Positions 43,103 to 53,927 are shown, numbered from the stretch's first letter. The stretch is 64,000 bases of DNA from Limnobacter sp. MED105 (GCF_000170915.1 NZ_ABCT01000013.1:50580-114579); one strand, 5' to 3'. The notes: a model not told the origin generated them from the letters alone. Program-made: numbers and translations.

Positions 43103-44902
43103 TTATAGTTGATTGTTGGAAAACAGCGCCTTGCCTTCACGATCAAGCACCGACGAAACAGGTACCCAACCACGCAGGCTGTTGATCAACCACATGGCTT
43201 GAGCGCGTTGCAAGTCTTGCACAGTCAGCGCAGTTTGCCGAATCGTATTTTCCCTTAAAAGGCATTGACGCAACACACCGGGCAACAAATAAGTGCCTGA
43301 GTCTGTAGATATTTGTGGTGTTAAATACTCGCCATCAATTTTCAGAACAACATTGCAGCGACAAGTTTCAGTCAAGTGGCCATGCTGGTCGTACAGCAAC
43401 ACATCAAAATCACCCTGTGCCTGCTTCTGAAAAAATTCGTATTCGGGCCGATGTGTGGTTTTGTGCAAAATAAACTCGGAAGGCGCCAGCATCGCCCGGT
43501 CAGCCAGGCGAATTTGAACAGGTGCATCGCTCAAGGCAAACGCATGCAATTCCAGTTTGAATTCACCGACCGCGTTAAGCAAGCAGCGCGCACGAAAAAC
43601 TCCTTCGGTATGCTCGGCAGCAGTTTGATGCAAAGTTTTCTTTACTTCGGACAGATTGAACACGTAGGAAAAATTGTCGGCACTGGCGGACATCCGTTGC
43701 AGATGTTCATCCAGATTCACCCATTGCCCCTGTTCCAGACGCAATGTTTCAAGCACCTGAAAATCACAGGTGGCCTGCCGCAGGAAAGTTGTTTTCTGCC
43801 ACCATTCCTTCTTTTCATCTTCTTCGGTTGAATACCAGGTAATGCCACTGCCTACGCCGTATTCCAGAACACCGTCGTGTTCAATCACGGTACGAATCGG
43901 CACATTGAAATGTGCATGACCACCAGGACTGAGGACTCCCAAAGCACCGCAATAAAAATTGCGTGGAACCGCTTCCCATTCAGCGATTCGCAGCATGGCC
44001 TGCGATTTCGGCGCCCCAGTGACACTGCCGCATGGAAACAGGGCTGCAAACAAGTCCGCCAAGGTAACACCAGGCGCAGTTTGACCAATGATGCTGGAAG
44101 TCATTTGATCCACCGTGGGCAAATGCATGACATCAAACAGCGACCGAACCTGCACTGACCGTGGTTTGCAAACTTTCGCCATATCGTTGCGAAGAAGGTC
44201 TACGATCATGACGTTTTCTGCACGGTCTTTTTCGCTGTCGCTTAGCACACCAAATCCACTGGACACGGGATTGCGGGTGCCTTTCATTGGTGCGGTTTGT
44301 AGTTCTGTACCATCCCACTGAAAAAACAATTCCGGGGACAGGCTAATTGCGTTGAACGCACTGCCACGCAAGAACAGACTCTGGGGCGCAGCTTGTGTCA
44401 AATACAAATGCTGAAACAAAGCCCAGGCATCAATGCCGCCACTTGGCGCCTTAAGGCGTGTGGTCAAATTGATTTGATAAAATTCGCCCGCCTCGATGGC
44501 CTTGCGAACCAGTTGAAATGAATCTGAATATTCACTGTGCGTTTGCTGGTCTTGCCAAGGAGAAAACCCACCATCGAGGACAAGCGCTTGAAGCTGCTCA
44601 AGTGGATAAACACGCACCTGCCCCGCATCAAATGCGTGAAATTCAATCAAGGGGAAATTCGGGTTGCGACACACTTGCAATGAAGCATCAAACGCGCAGG
44701 CCGCTTCATAACTCAAACCGCCCACAACATACATGCCTTGCCGGGACAAGGCGTGTGCTTGCACCAGAACGGATTCAACTTCGTCCGGAACAAAACTACC
44801 CAGTACAGCCACCGGTTTGCCGATCGCAACACACAGTCCTTCCGGCGCCTGGGCGTTGGTCATTCTGGCGTGCCATGCGGCGGCTACAAACTGAGAAGAC
44901 AT
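43103..44902 (-). CDS. pabB: aminodeoxychorismate synthase component I-lyase fusion (PabB-PabC)
   Basis: Makes p-aminobenzoate for folate. The 599-residue product has an N-terminal PabB part (FYQINLTTRLKAP, DLLRNDMAKVCKP, PCGSVTGAPKSQAMLRI, PIRTVIEHDGVLEYGVGSGI). The C-terminal PLP-dependent 4-amino-4-deoxychorismate lyase part spans about 375-599 (LLETLRLEQG-type start FQVLETLRLEQG, LTETCRCNVVLKI, YLLPGVLRQCLL). The fusion is known in proteobacteria. The start is the ATG at 44902 (MSSQF); a TTG three codons earlier is less likely. First gene of a long minus-strand operon. Confidence 0.92.
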   Translation of the reverse strand: MSSQFVAAAWHARMTNAQAPEGLCVAIGKPVAVLGSFVPDEVESVLVQAHALSRQGMYVVGGLSYEAACAFDASLQVCRNPNFPLIEFHAFDAGQVRVYPLEQLQALVLDGGFSPWQDQQTHSEYSDSFQLVRKAIEAGEFYQINLTTRLKAPSGGIDAWALFQHLYLTQAAPQSLFLRGSAFNAISLSPELFFQWDGTELQTAPMKGTRNPVSSGFGVLSDSEKDRAENVMIVDLLRNDMAKVCKPRSVQVRSLFDVMHLPTVDQMTSSIIGQTAPGVTLADLFAALFPCGSVTGAPKSQAMLRIAEWEAVPRNFYCGALGVLSPGGHAHFNVPIRTVIEHDGVLEYGVGSGITWYSTEEDEKKEWWQKTTFLRQATCDFQVLETLRLEQGQWVNLDEHLQRMSASADNFSYVFNLSEVKKTLHQTAAEHTEGVFRARCLLNAVGEFKLELHAFALSDAPVQIRLADRAMLAPSEFILHKTTHRPEYEFFQKQAQGDFDVLLYDQHGHLTETCRCNVVLKIDGEYLTPQISTDSGTYLLPGVLRQCLLRENTIRQTALTVQDLQRAQAMWLINSLRGWVPVSSVLDREGKALFSNNQL

Positions 44903-44962
44903 GAAGAACAAACGCCCGCGCTACCCGTGAAGCATCAATTGTAACGCGGCTTTGCGCAGAAC

Positions 44963-46165
44963 TCAGCGATCTGACTGACCCAGGTGGAAGAACTCATACA
45001 CTGCATCTTTTTTGGCAATCGTGTCGGCAATGCCCATTCGAATTAACTCACGGGTGTAGTTTGCTTCGAACAGCAGGTAACTGGCCAAAGAGGAACCACT
45101 GGCCTCCGTAGCTCCCAAAGCCGACAACAAAGTGCGCACCGGGCGGGGCAAATCTTTCGTGTGGCGTGCTGCAATTTCATCAATCCTTTCAGAAGGTGAA
45201 ATCACCAACAGCTCAATCGGTTTCAATATAGTTTTTGTAGCCATTTCGGGCGGCAACAATCCCAGCGTTTTGTTGACGCGGCTCAAGCGCTCAATGTCGA
45301 TCGACAAGCTGTCCAGAAAAATGGATGCCATGGCATGGCCTGCAATTTGAGCCAGGCTGGGATACGCATTCTGGATTTCAACACGCTGCGTATGGTCTTT
45401 GTCCGATTGACTGGAGCCAATCACCATCACCCGGTTTGCCCCCAGATGGATTGCGGGACTAATTGGGGCCAATTGGCGAATGGAACCATCACCAAAATGC
45501 TCCATCTGCCCCTCGATATTTAGTTTCACTGCTGGAAATACAAAAGGAATTGCTGCAGAGGCCAACAGATGCTCGACAGTGATCCGATCGGGCAATGCCA
45601 CCCTTTGCGTTCTGGCCCAGCTTTCAATGGCCTTCTGGGTTTGAAAGAAGGTTACGCTGCGACCAGAACTGTAGCTGGATGCAGTCACTGCCAAAGCGTG
45701 AATGGTGCCGTTTTCAAGTGCTTCATCCAGCCTTCGAAAATGCAACAACTCGTGCATTAAGTGCGAGAGAGGGGAATTGTCGAGCAGGCACTTGGGGCGC
45801 TTGCGAAGCATCCAGCCAATCGAAAGTGCAGACAACCAGCGTGCACCGGTGCGAATAATACCCAAGGAGTCTGAGCGGAATACTTGATCTGAGCTGAAGT
45901 TTTCCCAGACTTTGAGCATGCGGTCCGTAGACTGATAAAAGTTGCGACCTGCACAAGCCAAGGCTGCCGCATTAATTGCACCAGCCGAAGTACCGCACAA
46001 AATTTTGAATGGAAAATCGAATTCGCGTTTGTTTTCTTGCTCAAACCACTTGGCAAGCTGATGCAAAACACCCACCTGATAAGCGGCCCGTGCGCCGCCT
46101 CCTGACAACACCAGTCCGGTGATGTCATCATGCTCTTCACTGTGAAATGTGTCTTGATCGCTCAT
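44963..46165 (-). CDS. patatin-like phospholipase
   Basis: Serine acyl hydrolase of 400 residues. The oxyanion motif GLVLSGGGARAAYQVGVL lies near residue 20. The nucleophile motif is CGTSAGAIN (GxSxG) near 60. The catalytic Asp is in HFGDGSIRQLAP near 205. There is no signal peptide or clear membrane anchor, so it is probably cytoplasmic or peripheral, acting on phospholipids or lysophospholipids. The ATG at 46165 (MSDQD) is preferred over a GTG six codons earlier. Confidence 0.91.
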   Translation of the reverse strand: MSDQDTFHSEEHDDITGLVLSGGGARAAYQVGVLHQLAKWFEQENKREFDFPFKILCGTSAGAINAAALACAGRNFYQSTDRMLKVWENFSSDQVFRSDSLGIIRTGARWLSALSIGWMLRKRPKCLLDNSPLSHLMHELLHFRRLDEALENGTIHALAVTASSYSSGRSVTFFQTQKAIESWARTQRVALPDRITVEHLLASAAIPFVFPAVKLNIEGQMEHFGDGSIRQLAPISPAIHLGANRVMVIGSSQSDKDHTQRVEIQNAYPSLAQIAGHAMASIFLDSLSIDIERLSRVNKTLGLLPPEMATKTILKPIELLVISPSERIDEIAARHTKDLPRPVRTLLSALGATEASGSSLASYLLFEANYTRELIRMGIADTIAKKDAVYEFFHLGQSDR

Positions 46166-46205
46166 GAAACCATTGTGCGACACATTTCGAATAAGTTAAA
46201 ACAAA

Positions 46206-46231
46206 AACAGGCGTGTCTTGCACGCCCATTT
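46206..46231 (-). terminator. terminator after maeB
   Basis: Read on the minus strand, GGCGTG-caaga-CACGCC lies about 25 bases after the maeB stop and is followed by TGTTTTTGTTTT. Confidence 0.72.
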
Positions 46232-46251
46232 GTTGTTTTAAAGCGCTACTT

Positions 46252-48567
46252 TTAAAGCGAACTGACCCGCTCAGAATTCGCGTCGAGAACAGCCAGTGCA
46301 GTCATGTTGACGATACGACGTACCGTAGCCGACGCCGTCAAAATGTGTACAGGTTTGTCTGAACCCAGCAAAATTGGCCCCACAGCAATACCGTTACCTG
46401 CAGCCGACTTCAGCAAATTGTATGAAATATTGGCTGCATCAATGTTTGGACACACCAGCAAGTTGGCTTCACCGGTCAAGGTAGAACCCGAGAAGATGGT
46501 GTTACGCACCTGCTCGTCGATGGCACAATCACCGTGCATTTCGCCGTCTACTTCCAGCCAAGGGGCAATGTTGCGAAGAATCTGGAGCGCCTCGCGCATT
46601 TTCACAGCCGAAGGCTGATTGCTTGAGCCGAAGTTGGAATGCGAGAGCAAGGCTGCTTTAGGCTGAACACCCAAACGCAGCATTTCTTCGGCAGCCATCA
46701 AAGTAATCTCGGCAATTTGCTCAGCCGTTGGATCGTAATTCACGTGCGTGTCGACCAAAAACACCTGACGGTTGGTCAACATCAGGCCGTTCATGGCACC
46801 GTAGGTGTTGCAACCCGCGCGGCGACCCAACACTTGATCCACATAGTGCAAATGCAGCGAATGGGTACCAAAGGTACCGCAGATCATGCCGTCTGCATTG
46901 CCTTTGTGAATCATCATGGAACCAATCAAGGTGTTGCGGCGACGCATTTCTATTTTCGCGTAGGCCTCGGTCACGCCCTTGCGCTTGGTCAAGTCGTGGT
47001 ACATGCGCCAATAGTCTTTGTAGCGCTCATCGTACTCGGGGTTGATCAACTCAAAATCTACACCAGGCTTGATACGCAGGCCGAAACGTTCCAGACGGCG
47101 CTCGATCACGGCTGGGCGACCAATCATGATGGGTTTGGCAATGGCTTCATCAACCACCACCTGCACCGCACGCATCACGCGTTCATCTTCACCCTCGGCG
47201 AAAACAATGCGGGAGGTTTGCGGCGTTTCGGCTACACAACGTTTGGCCACCGCAAAAATTGGCTTCATAAAAGTGCCAGAATGGTACACAAACTGCTGCA
47301 ACTGGTCTTTGTAGGCTTCCAGATCAGCAATTGGACGTGTGGCCACACCGCTTTCCATGGCGGCTTTTGCCACTGCAGGCGCAATGTGCACGATCAGGCG
47401 GGGATCGAAAGGTTTTGGAATCAGGTATTCCGGACCAAAGCTTAAATTCTGCGTACGGTAGGCCGATGCCACGACATCTGATTGTTCCTTGCGAGCCAGC
47501 TCGGCCACTGCGCGAACTGCCGCAATTTCCATTTCTTTGGTGATGGTGGTGGCGCCCACATCAAGCGCACCCCTGAAAATAAATGGGAAGCACAACACGT
47601 TGTTTACCTGGTTCGGGTAGTCGGTACGGCCGGTACACATAATGGCGTCGTCGCGAACTTCCTTCACCTGTTCAGGCAGAATTTCCGGTGTGGGGTTGGC
47701 CAAAGCCAAAATCAGCGGCTTGGCTGCCATGGCTCGCACCATATCCTGTTTCAAAACGCCACCAGCTGACAAACCCAAAAACACATCTGCATCTTTGATG
47801 ACATCGGCCAAAGTACGCGCATCGGTGTCTTGGGCAAACAGGTCTTTATCGGGATCCATGTTGGTGGTGCGGCCTTTGTAAACCACGCCATCAATGTCGG
47901 TGACCCACACGTTTTTACGCGGCAGACCCAACTCAACGAGCAACTCAAGACAAGCCAAGGCGGCAGCACCTGCGCCAGATACCACAAACTTCACTTCATC
48001 CAGTTTTTTACCGATTACTTCCAGGCCATTCAAAATGGCTGCACCCACCACGATAGCGGTGCCGTGCTGGTCATCGTGAAACACCGGAATATTCATGCGC
48101 CCGCGCAAGGCACGTTCAACTTTAAAACAATCTGGCGCCTTGATGTCTTCCAGATTGATGCCGCCAAATGTCGGCTCAAGGGAAGCAATAATTTCAATCA
48201 GCTTGTCGGGGTCGTTCTCGTTGATTTCAATATCAAATACATCGATACCCGCAAACTTTTTGAACAGTACCGCCTTGCCTTCCATGACAGGTTTAGCGGC
48301 TAACGGACCAATGTTGCCCAAACCAAGCACTGCCGTGCCGTTGGTAACCACACCCACCAGATTTGCTTTGGCGGTGTATCGCACAGCGGTTGACGGGTCC
48401 GCCTCAATTTCTTCGCAAGCTGCTGCAACCCCGGGGGAATAGGCCAAAGCCAAGTCACGCTGGTTAACCAGGCTTTTTGTCGCCGAAATCTGCAATTTCC
48501 CAGGCTTTGGAAATTCATGATATTCAAGGGCGGCCTGCCTGAAGCGCTGATCCATTGGTTGAGCCAT
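46252..48567 (-). CDS. maeB: NADP-dependent malic enzyme with phosphotransacetylase-like domain
   Basis: Converts malate to pyruvate, CO2 and NADPH. The 771-residue MaeB form has an N-terminal malic enzyme ([56 protein letters not shown]). The C-terminal phosphotransacetylase-like domain starts at about 430 ([30 protein letters not shown]). This domain is regulatory rather than catalytic in most MaeB proteins. AGAGAAG lies seven bases before the ATG. It is divergent from the aminotransferase gene. Confidence 0.97.
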   Translation of the reverse strand: MAQPMDQRFRQAALEYHEFPKPGKLQISATKSLVNQRDLALAYSPGVAAACEEIEADPSTAVRYTAKANLVGVVTNGTAVLGLGNIGPLAAKPVMEGKAVLFKKFAGIDVFDIEINENDPDKLIEIIASLEPTFGGINLEDIKAPDCFKVERALRGRMNIPVFHDDQHGTAIVVGAAILNGLEVIGKKLDEVKFVVSGAGAAALACLELLVELGLPRKNVWVTDIDGVVYKGRTTNMDPDKDLFAQDTDARTLADVIKDADVFLGLSAGGVLKQDMVRAMAAKPLILALANPTPEILPEQVKEVRDDAIMCTGRTDYPNQVNNVLCFPFIFRGALDVGATTITKEMEIAAVRAVAELARKEQSDVVASAYRTQNLSFGPEYLIPKPFDPRLIVHIAPAVAKAAMESGVATRPIADLEAYKDQLQQFVYHSGTFMKPIFAVAKRCVAETPQTSRIVFAEGEDERVMRAVQVVVDEAIAKPIMIGRPAVIERRLERFGLRIKPGVDFELINPEYDERYKDYWRMYHDLTKRKGVTEAYAKIEMRRRNTLIGSMMIHKGNADGMICGTFGTHSLHLHYVDQVLGRRAGCNTYGAMNGLMLTNRQVFLVDTHVNYDPTAEQIAEITLMAAEEMLRLGVQPKAALLSHSNFGSSNQPSAVKMREALQILRNIAPWLEVDGEMHGDCAIDEQVRNTIFSGSTLTGEANLLVCPNIDAANISYNLLKSAAGNGIAVGPILLGSDKPVHILTASATVRRIVNMTALAVLDANSERVSSL

Positions 48568-48690
48568 ATAATCTTCTCTTTGAGGTGAACAACAGAACCG
48601 AAAATTATAGGCTCAGCCAGTGAAGCTGTCCCTAGGGGTTTCCACAAATCGCGCAACTTGTTGGCGCCACTCACTAACAAGGGTGAAGAA

Positions 48691-49860
48691 TTGAAGCAGT
48701 CCAGCCTTAGCAATCTTGTTCAACCCTTTCACGTCATGGAACTGGTGAAAGCGGCAGACGCCCTGCAAGACCAGGGAAAAAAGGTGATTCATCTTTCGAT
48801 CGGTGAACCCGACTTTCCAATGCCAGAACCTGTTGAGCAGGCATTGGTCCGAGCGGTTTCAGAGCACAAAACCCGTTACACAGCGGCCCTGGGCTTGCCC
48901 GAGCTGCGTGAGGCCATTGGCCGGTATTACCAAAGCAATTTCAAGGTTGAGATACCGGCCCACCAAATCGTAATCACATCGGGAGCATCGGCCGCGCTTA
49001 TGTATGCCTGCCTTGCGCTCATCAACCCGGCCGACCATGTGCTGCTAACCGACCCCGGTTACCCCTGCAACAAAACCTTTGTGCAAATGGCGGGTGGTAT
49101 TCCTGATTTTGTGCAAACCCATGAAGCACAAAACTTTCAACCCAGTTGGGCCGATTTGAGCGCTCAGTGGACGCGACAAACCACAGGTGTACTGTTGGCC
49201 TCGCCTAGCAACCCGACCGGCACCCAACTCAGTGCACAAGCCATGCAGGAAATTGTCCACGGCGTAAGCACACGGGGCGGTTTTGTAATCGTCGATGAAA
49301 TTTACCAGTCGTTGTGCTACGACCACTCCGCGCAAAGTGTACTTCAGGTGACTGGGGCACCCAGCGAACAACTACCCTTGGTGGTTATCAACAGTTTTTC
49401 AAAGTATTTTGGCATGACGGGCTTGCGCCTTGGATGGATGGTGGTACCAGAAACCATGTTGCCTGCCATTGAACGATTTGCCCAGAATTTAAGCATATGT
49501 CCCAATACACCCGCGCAATGGGCGGCATTGGCCTGTTTTGCACCGGAAACACTGGCTATTTGCGAGGAGCGACGACAGGTATTCAAGGCGAGAAGGGACT
49601 TTGTGGTGAGTGCACTTCCGAAAGCAGGGATCGAGCTGCACTCGACACCAGACTCTGCATTTTACGTTTACGCCAAGTCGCCCTATGACAGCGATCGCTA
49701 TTGCGAGGAATTGCTGGAAAAGGCTTTGGTGTGCGCTGTCCCCGGCAAGGATTTTTCAGAATTCCGGGGAAGCGAGATGATGCGGTTGTCTTACGCCAAT
49801 TCGATGGACAATCTGGAAACTGCCATCGAACGGATACGAATTTTCAACCAAGGCCGGTAA
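48691..49860 (+). CDS. class I/II pyridoxal-phosphate aminotransferase
   Basis: A 389-residue fold type I aminotransferase. Visible signatures are VQPFHVMELVKAADAL, HLSIGEPDFPMPEPV, SGASAALMYACL, LASPSNPTGTQLS, VDEIYQSLCYD, the PLP lysine in NSFSKYFGMTGLRLGW, and a C-terminal MRLSYANSMDNLE with the carboxylate-binding Arg. No ATG exists before the conserved start. I take the TTG at 48691 because AAGGGTGA is about five bases upstream; a TTG at 48658 adds 11 residues. The substrate pair is unassigned; alanine or aromatic amino acids are typical. Confidence 0.88.
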   Translation: MKQSSLSNLVQPFHVMELVKAADALQDQGKKVIHLSIGEPDFPMPEPVEQALVRAVSEHKTRYTAALGLPELREAIGRYYQSNFKVEIPAHQIVITSGASAALMYACLALINPADHVLLTDPGYPCNKTFVQMAGGIPDFVQTHEAQNFQPSWADLSAQWTRQTTGVLLASPSNPTGTQLSAQAMQEIVHGVSTRGGFVIVDEIYQSLCYDHSAQSVLQVTGAPSEQLPLVVINSFSKYFGMTGLRLGWMVVPETMLPAIERFAQNLSICPNTPAQWAALACFAPETLAICEERRQVFKARRDFVVSALPKAGIELHSTPDSAFYVYAKSPYDSDRYCEELLEKALVCAVPGKDFSEFRGSEMMRLSYANSMDNLETAIERIRIFNQGR

Positions 49861-49869
49861 CCTTGTGGA

Positions 49870-50730
49870 TTAACCTTCTGTGCCGGCCACGGTGACTGCG
49901 GATACTTTCTGGCCATTTTCACGCGAAGCGACCAAGCTGCCTTGTTGGTAGGTTGAATCAATACGCGACTTGAGCGCCAAAACCTTGCCAGGGTAGCCAC
50001 CATCGTTGCCGTGAATGGCTGCACCCACATACCAGCGCAAACCGGCACTCACGGAACCCGTGCGGCGGGTGTATTCGCGAATGATTTTCGCACCGACACG
50101 CATGTTCATTTCAGGATTCAGAGGCGACCAGTCACCGGGCGACAAAGCCTCAAACTTGTCTTTGTGAATTTTGGGCATCACCTGCATCAAACCGCGCGCA
50201 CCGACTGGGCTTGCCGCAAATGGATTGTAAGAGGACTCGATACCCACAATCGCGAGGATCAGGGTGGGCTCTACTTTCTCTTCCTTGCCAACCTTGTAAG
50301 CCAATCGCACAATTGACTCTACAGCCTCGGGCGACACGCTGTAGCGCTTGGCCAGATAGGAGGTAATTTGACGTTGACCTGCGGTCAAAGGCTTACTCGA
50401 ATCAATCGAATTGAACTTCACTGGCATCAAGTTTTTGGAACCCGAAGGGCTTGCCGAAGACTTGGCTGTGCTGTTGACCACCTCGGCGCCACCAGCTGCG
50501 AGGCCTGTGCTGAGCAAATCTATTTCAGTGGCGAAAATTGCCTGCACTGGGGCAGAGAAAAACACCTGACTGCGAAGTTCGGCGTTGGACAGCAAAATAG
50601 CCACTGCGCCTGCCACCAGAACTGACGTTGCTACACCGAGACCGGTAACAGCATGTTTCAAAGATTGAATTAAATTCTGAGACTGGACCTGCTGGCCATT
50701 AACGCTCAGAACGGTTTCGTACTGCTTCAT
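49870..50730 (-). CDS. lytic transglycosylase domain protein
   Basis: Peptidoglycan-cleaving SLT-type enzyme of 286 residues. A membrane segment (about 30-50) anchors it. The catalytic domain (about 115-240) has AIVGIESSYNPFAASPVGARGLMQVMPK, split here as IVGIESSYNPFA with the catalytic Glu and GARGLMQVMP, then GAKIIREYTRRTG and LRWYVGAA. The ATG at 50730 follows GAGGAGG by five bases. A start seven codons earlier overlaps that site. It is convergent with the aminotransferase gene. Confidence 0.9.
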   Translation of the reverse strand: MKQYETVLSVNGQQVQSQNLIQSLKHAVTGLGVATSVLVAGAVAILLSNAELRSQVFFSAPVQAIFATEIDLLSTGLAAGGAEVVNSTAKSSASPSGSKNLMPVKFNSIDSSKPLTAGQRQITSYLAKRYSVSPEAVESIVRLAYKVGKEEKVEPTLILAIVGIESSYNPFAASPVGARGLMQVMPKIHKDKFEALSPGDWSPLNPEMNMRVGAKIIREYTRRTGSVSAGLRWYVGAAIHGNDGGYPGKVLALKSRIDSTYQQGSLVASRENGQKVSAVTVAGTEG

Positions 50731-51147
50731 GCAACCTCCTCTGCTACGCAAACGCAGGCTTAACCCTGCATTGTTTGACTCAGCGGTGCATCTGCCTCCA
50801 TTTTGTCCGTGAGGCAGAACGTTCTGCTTTAACCAACGACTACAAGTACTGCATGGTTAAAGCACTCTTAAGATGAAGTTAGGCTGACTTGAGTTCCCTC
50901 AAGTTTCACCCTCCAACTGCGTTTGTGTGACTTAGGTGATACCTGTCACAAAGCTGACCGGATTCTAGGGTCAACCCGGGCAGGGGTCAATGCAAAATCT
51001 GGTAGAGTCTTTCTACTCAAAACAAGAACTTACCCCCATCGCTAGGCGTTATGCGCTTTTGGGGGGCTTGAAAAAGCCCTCTAGGTGTGGGTTGTAATTT
51101 CTTGTTAACTGTTCCTTTCGGACCACAAACAGGCAGTTTTTTTCACA
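50731..51147. other. hairpin-rich intergenic region upstream of ubiD
   Basis: No gene is supported. It holds CTTGAG-ttcc-CTCAAG (50888-50903), the imperfect palindrome from TGTGAC to GTCACA (50926-50950), a GTAGA/TCTAC hairpin (51002-51016) and a larger fold (51023-51104) in which CAAGAACTTAC pairs with GTAATTTCTTG around a GGGCTT-gaaa-AAGCCC hairpin. It could be a leader of ubiD, a leader of the divergent gene, or an unannotated RNA. Confidence 0.45.
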
Positions 51148-52731
51148 ATGCGATACAAGAACCTTCGAGACTTCATCGATTTACTCTACAAAGAAGGTGA
51201 ACTTCAGCGAGTACCTGAATCCGTCAGTCCAATCCTGGAGATGACCCACCTGTGCGACAAAGTGCTACGCGCCGAGGGGCCTGCTCTATTGTTTGATGCG
51301 CCGCAAGGCTATCAACATCGGGTATTGGGCAACCTGTTTGGCACACCCAAACGGGTGGCTATGGGCATGGGCGCAAGCAACACCGAGGCGCTGCGGGACA
51401 TTGGCCGCACTTTGGCTTATCTGAAAGAACCCGAACCACCCAAGGGAATGCGAGACGCACTGGACAAATTGCCTTTGGTGAAACAGGTGCTGTCGATGGC
51501 TCCTAAAGTGGTCAGTAAAGCACCGTGCCATGAAAACGTAGTAGAGGGTCCGGACGTTGACTTGAACCAGATACCCATTTGGACCTGTTGGCCCGACGAT
51601 GCCGCCCCGCTGCTGACTTGGGGCTTGGTGGTTACCAAGGGTCCGAATCGTAAACGCCAGAACCTTGGCATTTACCGTCAACAACAAATTGGCAAGAACC
51701 GGCTGATCATGCGCTGGCTGGCACACCGTGGCGGTGCGCTCGATTTCCGCGACCATGCCCTGAAGTATCCCGGTCAACCCTTCCCTATTTCAGTGGCACT
51801 GGGTGCCGACCCCGCGACTATTCTGGGTGCAGTGACGCCCGTTCCCGACACACTGTCTGAATACCAGTTCGCAGGTTTGCTGCGCGGCAGCCGCACTGAA
51901 CTTGTGGCTTGTAAAGGCAATTCGCTTCAGGTGCCAGCCGAGGCCGAAATGGTGCTGGAAGGCCACATTTACCCCTATGAGCACCCCATCGCAGTGGCGG
52001 CCCGCAAAGGAAGAACCGATGGCGAAGTGCCCGAGATACGCGACGGCGTCACTGTGCTCAGAGAACCCCCGCCTGTGCCCGGATACCTGAAAGGCTGGGA
52101 CTGCGCACTGGAAGGTCCATACGGAGACCACACTGGCTATTACAATGAGCAAGACTGGTTCCCGGTATTCACGGTAGACCGCATTACGTTACGCAACGAT
52201 GCGATTTATCACAGCACCTACACCGGCAAACCACCCGACGAACCTGCTGTATTGGGCGTGGCATTGAACGAGGTGTTCGTGCCAATACTGCAAAAGCAGT
52301 TTCCCGAAATTGTGGACTTTTACCTGCCGCCAGAGGGTTGCAGCTACCGCATGGCGGTTATCTCCATGAAAAAAGCGTATGCCGGACATGCCAAGCGAGT
52401 CATGATGGGTGCCTGGAGCTTTTTGCGCCAATTCATGTACACCAAGTTTATTGTGGTCGTCGACGACGATGTGAATGCGCGTGACTGGAAAGAGGTAATT
52501 TGGGCGATTACAACCCGAATGGACCCCGTGCGGGACACCGTATTGATACAGAACACCCCGATTGATTATCTGGACTTTGCAAGCCCTGTAAGTGGCTTGG
52601 GTGGCAAGATGGGACTGGACGCGACCAACAAGTGGCCCGGAGAAACCACGCGCGAGTGGGGCCGAAGCATTCAGCCCGACCCCAACCTGGATGAGCGAGT
52701 ACGAGAACTTATGAGTCGCTTGGGTCTGTAG
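51148..52731 (+). CDS. ubiD: 4-hydroxy-3-polyprenylbenzoate decarboxylase UbiD
   Basis: Prenylated-FMN-dependent decarboxylase of ubiquinone synthesis. The 527 residues run from the N-terminal [20 protein letters not shown] through [30 protein letters not shown] sequence ([17 protein letters not shown]) and [12 protein letters not shown]. The catalytic and metal-binding Glu/Asn residues lie in these segments. The ending is [15 protein letters not shown]. It needs UbiX for its cofactor; ubiX is not in this window. No clear Shine-Dalgarno is seen. The end overlaps a convergent gene by 23 bases. Confidence 0.96.
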   Translation: MRYKNLRDFIDLLYKEGELQRVPESVSPILEMTHLCDKVLRAEGPALLFDAPQGYQHRVLGNLFGTPKRVAMGMGASNTEALRDIGRTLAYLKEPEPPKGMRDALDKLPLVKQVLSMAPKVVSKAPCHENVVEGPDVDLNQIPIWTCWPDDAAPLLTWGLVVTKGPNRKRQNLGIYRQQQIGKNRLIMRWLAHRGGALDFRDHALKYPGQPFPISVALGADPATILGAVTPVPDTLSEYQFAGLLRGSRTELVACKGNSLQVPAEAEMVLEGHIYPYEHPIAVAARKGRTDGEVPEIRDGVTVLREPPPVPGYLKGWDCALEGPYGDHTGYYNEQDWFPVFTVDRITLRNDAIYHSTYTGKPPDEPAVLGVALNEVFVPILQKQFPEIVDFYLPPEGCSYRMAVISMKKAYAGHAKRVMMGAWSFLRQFMYTKFIVVVDDDVNARDWKEVIWAITTRMDPVRDTVLIQNTPIDYLDFASPVSGLGGKMGLDATNKWPGETTREWGRSIQPDPNLDERVRELMSRLGL

Positions 52732-53119
52732 AGTGCCCAGGCACCGAACGGGAAGCCCAAGGGCTTTTCGTTTGAAACCAGAACATGCCAGCCGCCAAGG
52801 CGATTGCGCCTAGACCTGCGCGCAATGCCACCTTGGAAATGGGCTGTCGAAAACGAAGCAGTACAGTGGAGGCCAACATGCCAAGCAAGGGATACTTTTT
52901 TAAGCCCTCTTGCCAGAATTGACCACCCAAGCTAGCCACCGGACCCAGTGCGCGCATGTTGCGCTGCCCAAGCCAGCCACCAAACTGCCTGAACACATTG
53001 ACCCAGGCAAATTCTTTTTTCAAAGTATCGATTTGCCCACCAAACTCCATGCGCTCTAGCTGGGCTTTCATCATCAACAATTCTTTGCGTGCTTCCAGTG
53101 CATCAAACTTTTTGCTCAT
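52709..53119 (-). CDS. small membrane-associated protein, YqjK-type position
   Basis: A 136-residue hypothetical. The N-terminus is charged and helical ([23 protein letters not shown]). Two weakly hydrophobic stretches follow at about 75-110 ([32 protein letters not shown]). Its ATG overlaps the stop of the YqjE-like gene (ATGA), so it is coupled. The trio resembles the enterobacterial yqjD-yqjE-yqjK set, whose members attach to the membrane in stationary phase. Similarity to YqjK itself is weak. Confidence 0.74.
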   Translation of the reverse strand: MSKKFDALEARKELLMMKAQLERMEFGGQIDTLKKEFAWVNVFRQFGGWLGQRNMRALGPVASLGGQFWQEGLKKYPLLGMLASTVLLRFRQPISKVALRAGLGAIALAAGMFWFQTKSPWASRSVPGHSTDPSDS

Positions 53120-53514
53120 GACTGCTCCCGGGGCTCGCTACCCAAACTGTCAAGCACCGCCTGTTTGTCCCGACCCAGTTCGGCCAATGTCGCTTCAAAC
53201 AATGGGGGTTGCGAGGCCAGGGTGTCTTTTAATTGCACATAAAAGTACACACCCAAAACTGCATAGAAAGCGACGCATCCGGCAATTGCGAGAAAACGAT
53301 GCGTATCCCATGCCAATGCAATCACCAAGATACAAGCAAACAACGAAGCAAATGCAGCGGCCAATGCAGTCAACAATGACCAAACCACGGTCCGCACCGT
53401 GGTTTGACGTACCTGAGCCAACTCGACGCCCGCCAACTCCAAGCGGGTTTGGGTCATGCCCAATAAACTGGCCACAACCCTTTTCAGTGCTGCCCTTGCA
53501 TTTGGATTAAGCAC
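53116..53514 (-). CDS. YqjE/phage-holin-like membrane protein
   Basis: A 132-residue protein with two adjacent transmembrane helices (about 42-65 and 72-95; VWSLLTALAAAFASLFACIL) between polar ends, as in the YqjE (PF07332) family. The N-terminal helix has SLLGMTQTRLELAGVELAQ. The GTG at 53514 is preferred because AAAGG lies six bases before it; a TTG two codons earlier abuts that site. It follows the DUF883 gene closely. Confidence 0.82.
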   Translation of the reverse strand: MLNPNARAALKRVVASLLGMTQTRLELAGVELAQVRQTTVRTVVWSLLTALAAAFASLFACILVIALAWDTHRFLAIAGCVAFYAVLGVYFYVQLKDTLASQPPLFEATLAELGRDKQAVLDSLGSEPREQS

Positions 53515-53523
53515 AGCCAACCT

Positions 53524-53823
53524 TTAACGACGGTTAATAATCAAACCCAACACAAACCCCACTGCCGCTGCAATACCCACTGCCTTCCACGGGTGATCAT
53601 GCACATAATCATCGGTGGCACGCGCTGCGGCTTTGCCTTTTTCGAGAACGGCCGACTGGGCGTCTTGCATCACCTCTTTCGCGCGGCGCAAACTAACTAG
53701 GGCTTTTTCACGAAGTTCAACTGCACGTTCACCTGAGGATGAAGCTGCGGCTTTCAACAGATCTTCTGCATCGCTCAACACAATTTTCATGTCACTAAAG
53801 AGTTTGTCTTTGCTGTTGTCCAT
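53524..53823 (-). CDS. DUF883 (YqjD/ElaB-like) membrane-anchored protein
   Basis: A 99-residue protein of the YqjD/ElaB/YgaM family, which anchors ribosomes or stress factors at the inner membrane in E. coli. It has an amphipathic helical body (KIVLSDAEDLLKAAASSSGE) and a C-terminal Gly/Ala membrane helix in the order AVGIAAAVGFVLGLIINRR. First gene of the trio, 104 bases downstream of the open region near 53928. Confidence 0.88.
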   Translation of the reverse strand: MDNSKDKLFSDMKIVLSDAEDLLKAAASSSGERAVELREKALVSLRRAKEVMQDAQSAVLEKGKAAARATDDYVHDHPWKAVGIAAAVGFVLGLIINRR

Positions 53824-53927
53824 ATTTGTTGGCCTCGTGCTGGTGAATGAAAGTAATGAATCAGTCTAACAAAGGAAAACCCAGATTGGGAAAGGCTTGC
53901 GGGCAAGCGCATCATTTTTGGTTTGAA

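Noticed and set aside
50926..50950. CRP-type site (TGTGA...TCACA)
   Set aside because: The two half sites are too far apart for the 16-bp CRP consensus; it reads better as a hairpin.
50990..51110. 6S RNA or SRP RNA
   Set aside because: The fold is too short and lacks the central bubble of 6S RNA and the conserved loop of SRP RNA as I know them; left as an unknown structured region.
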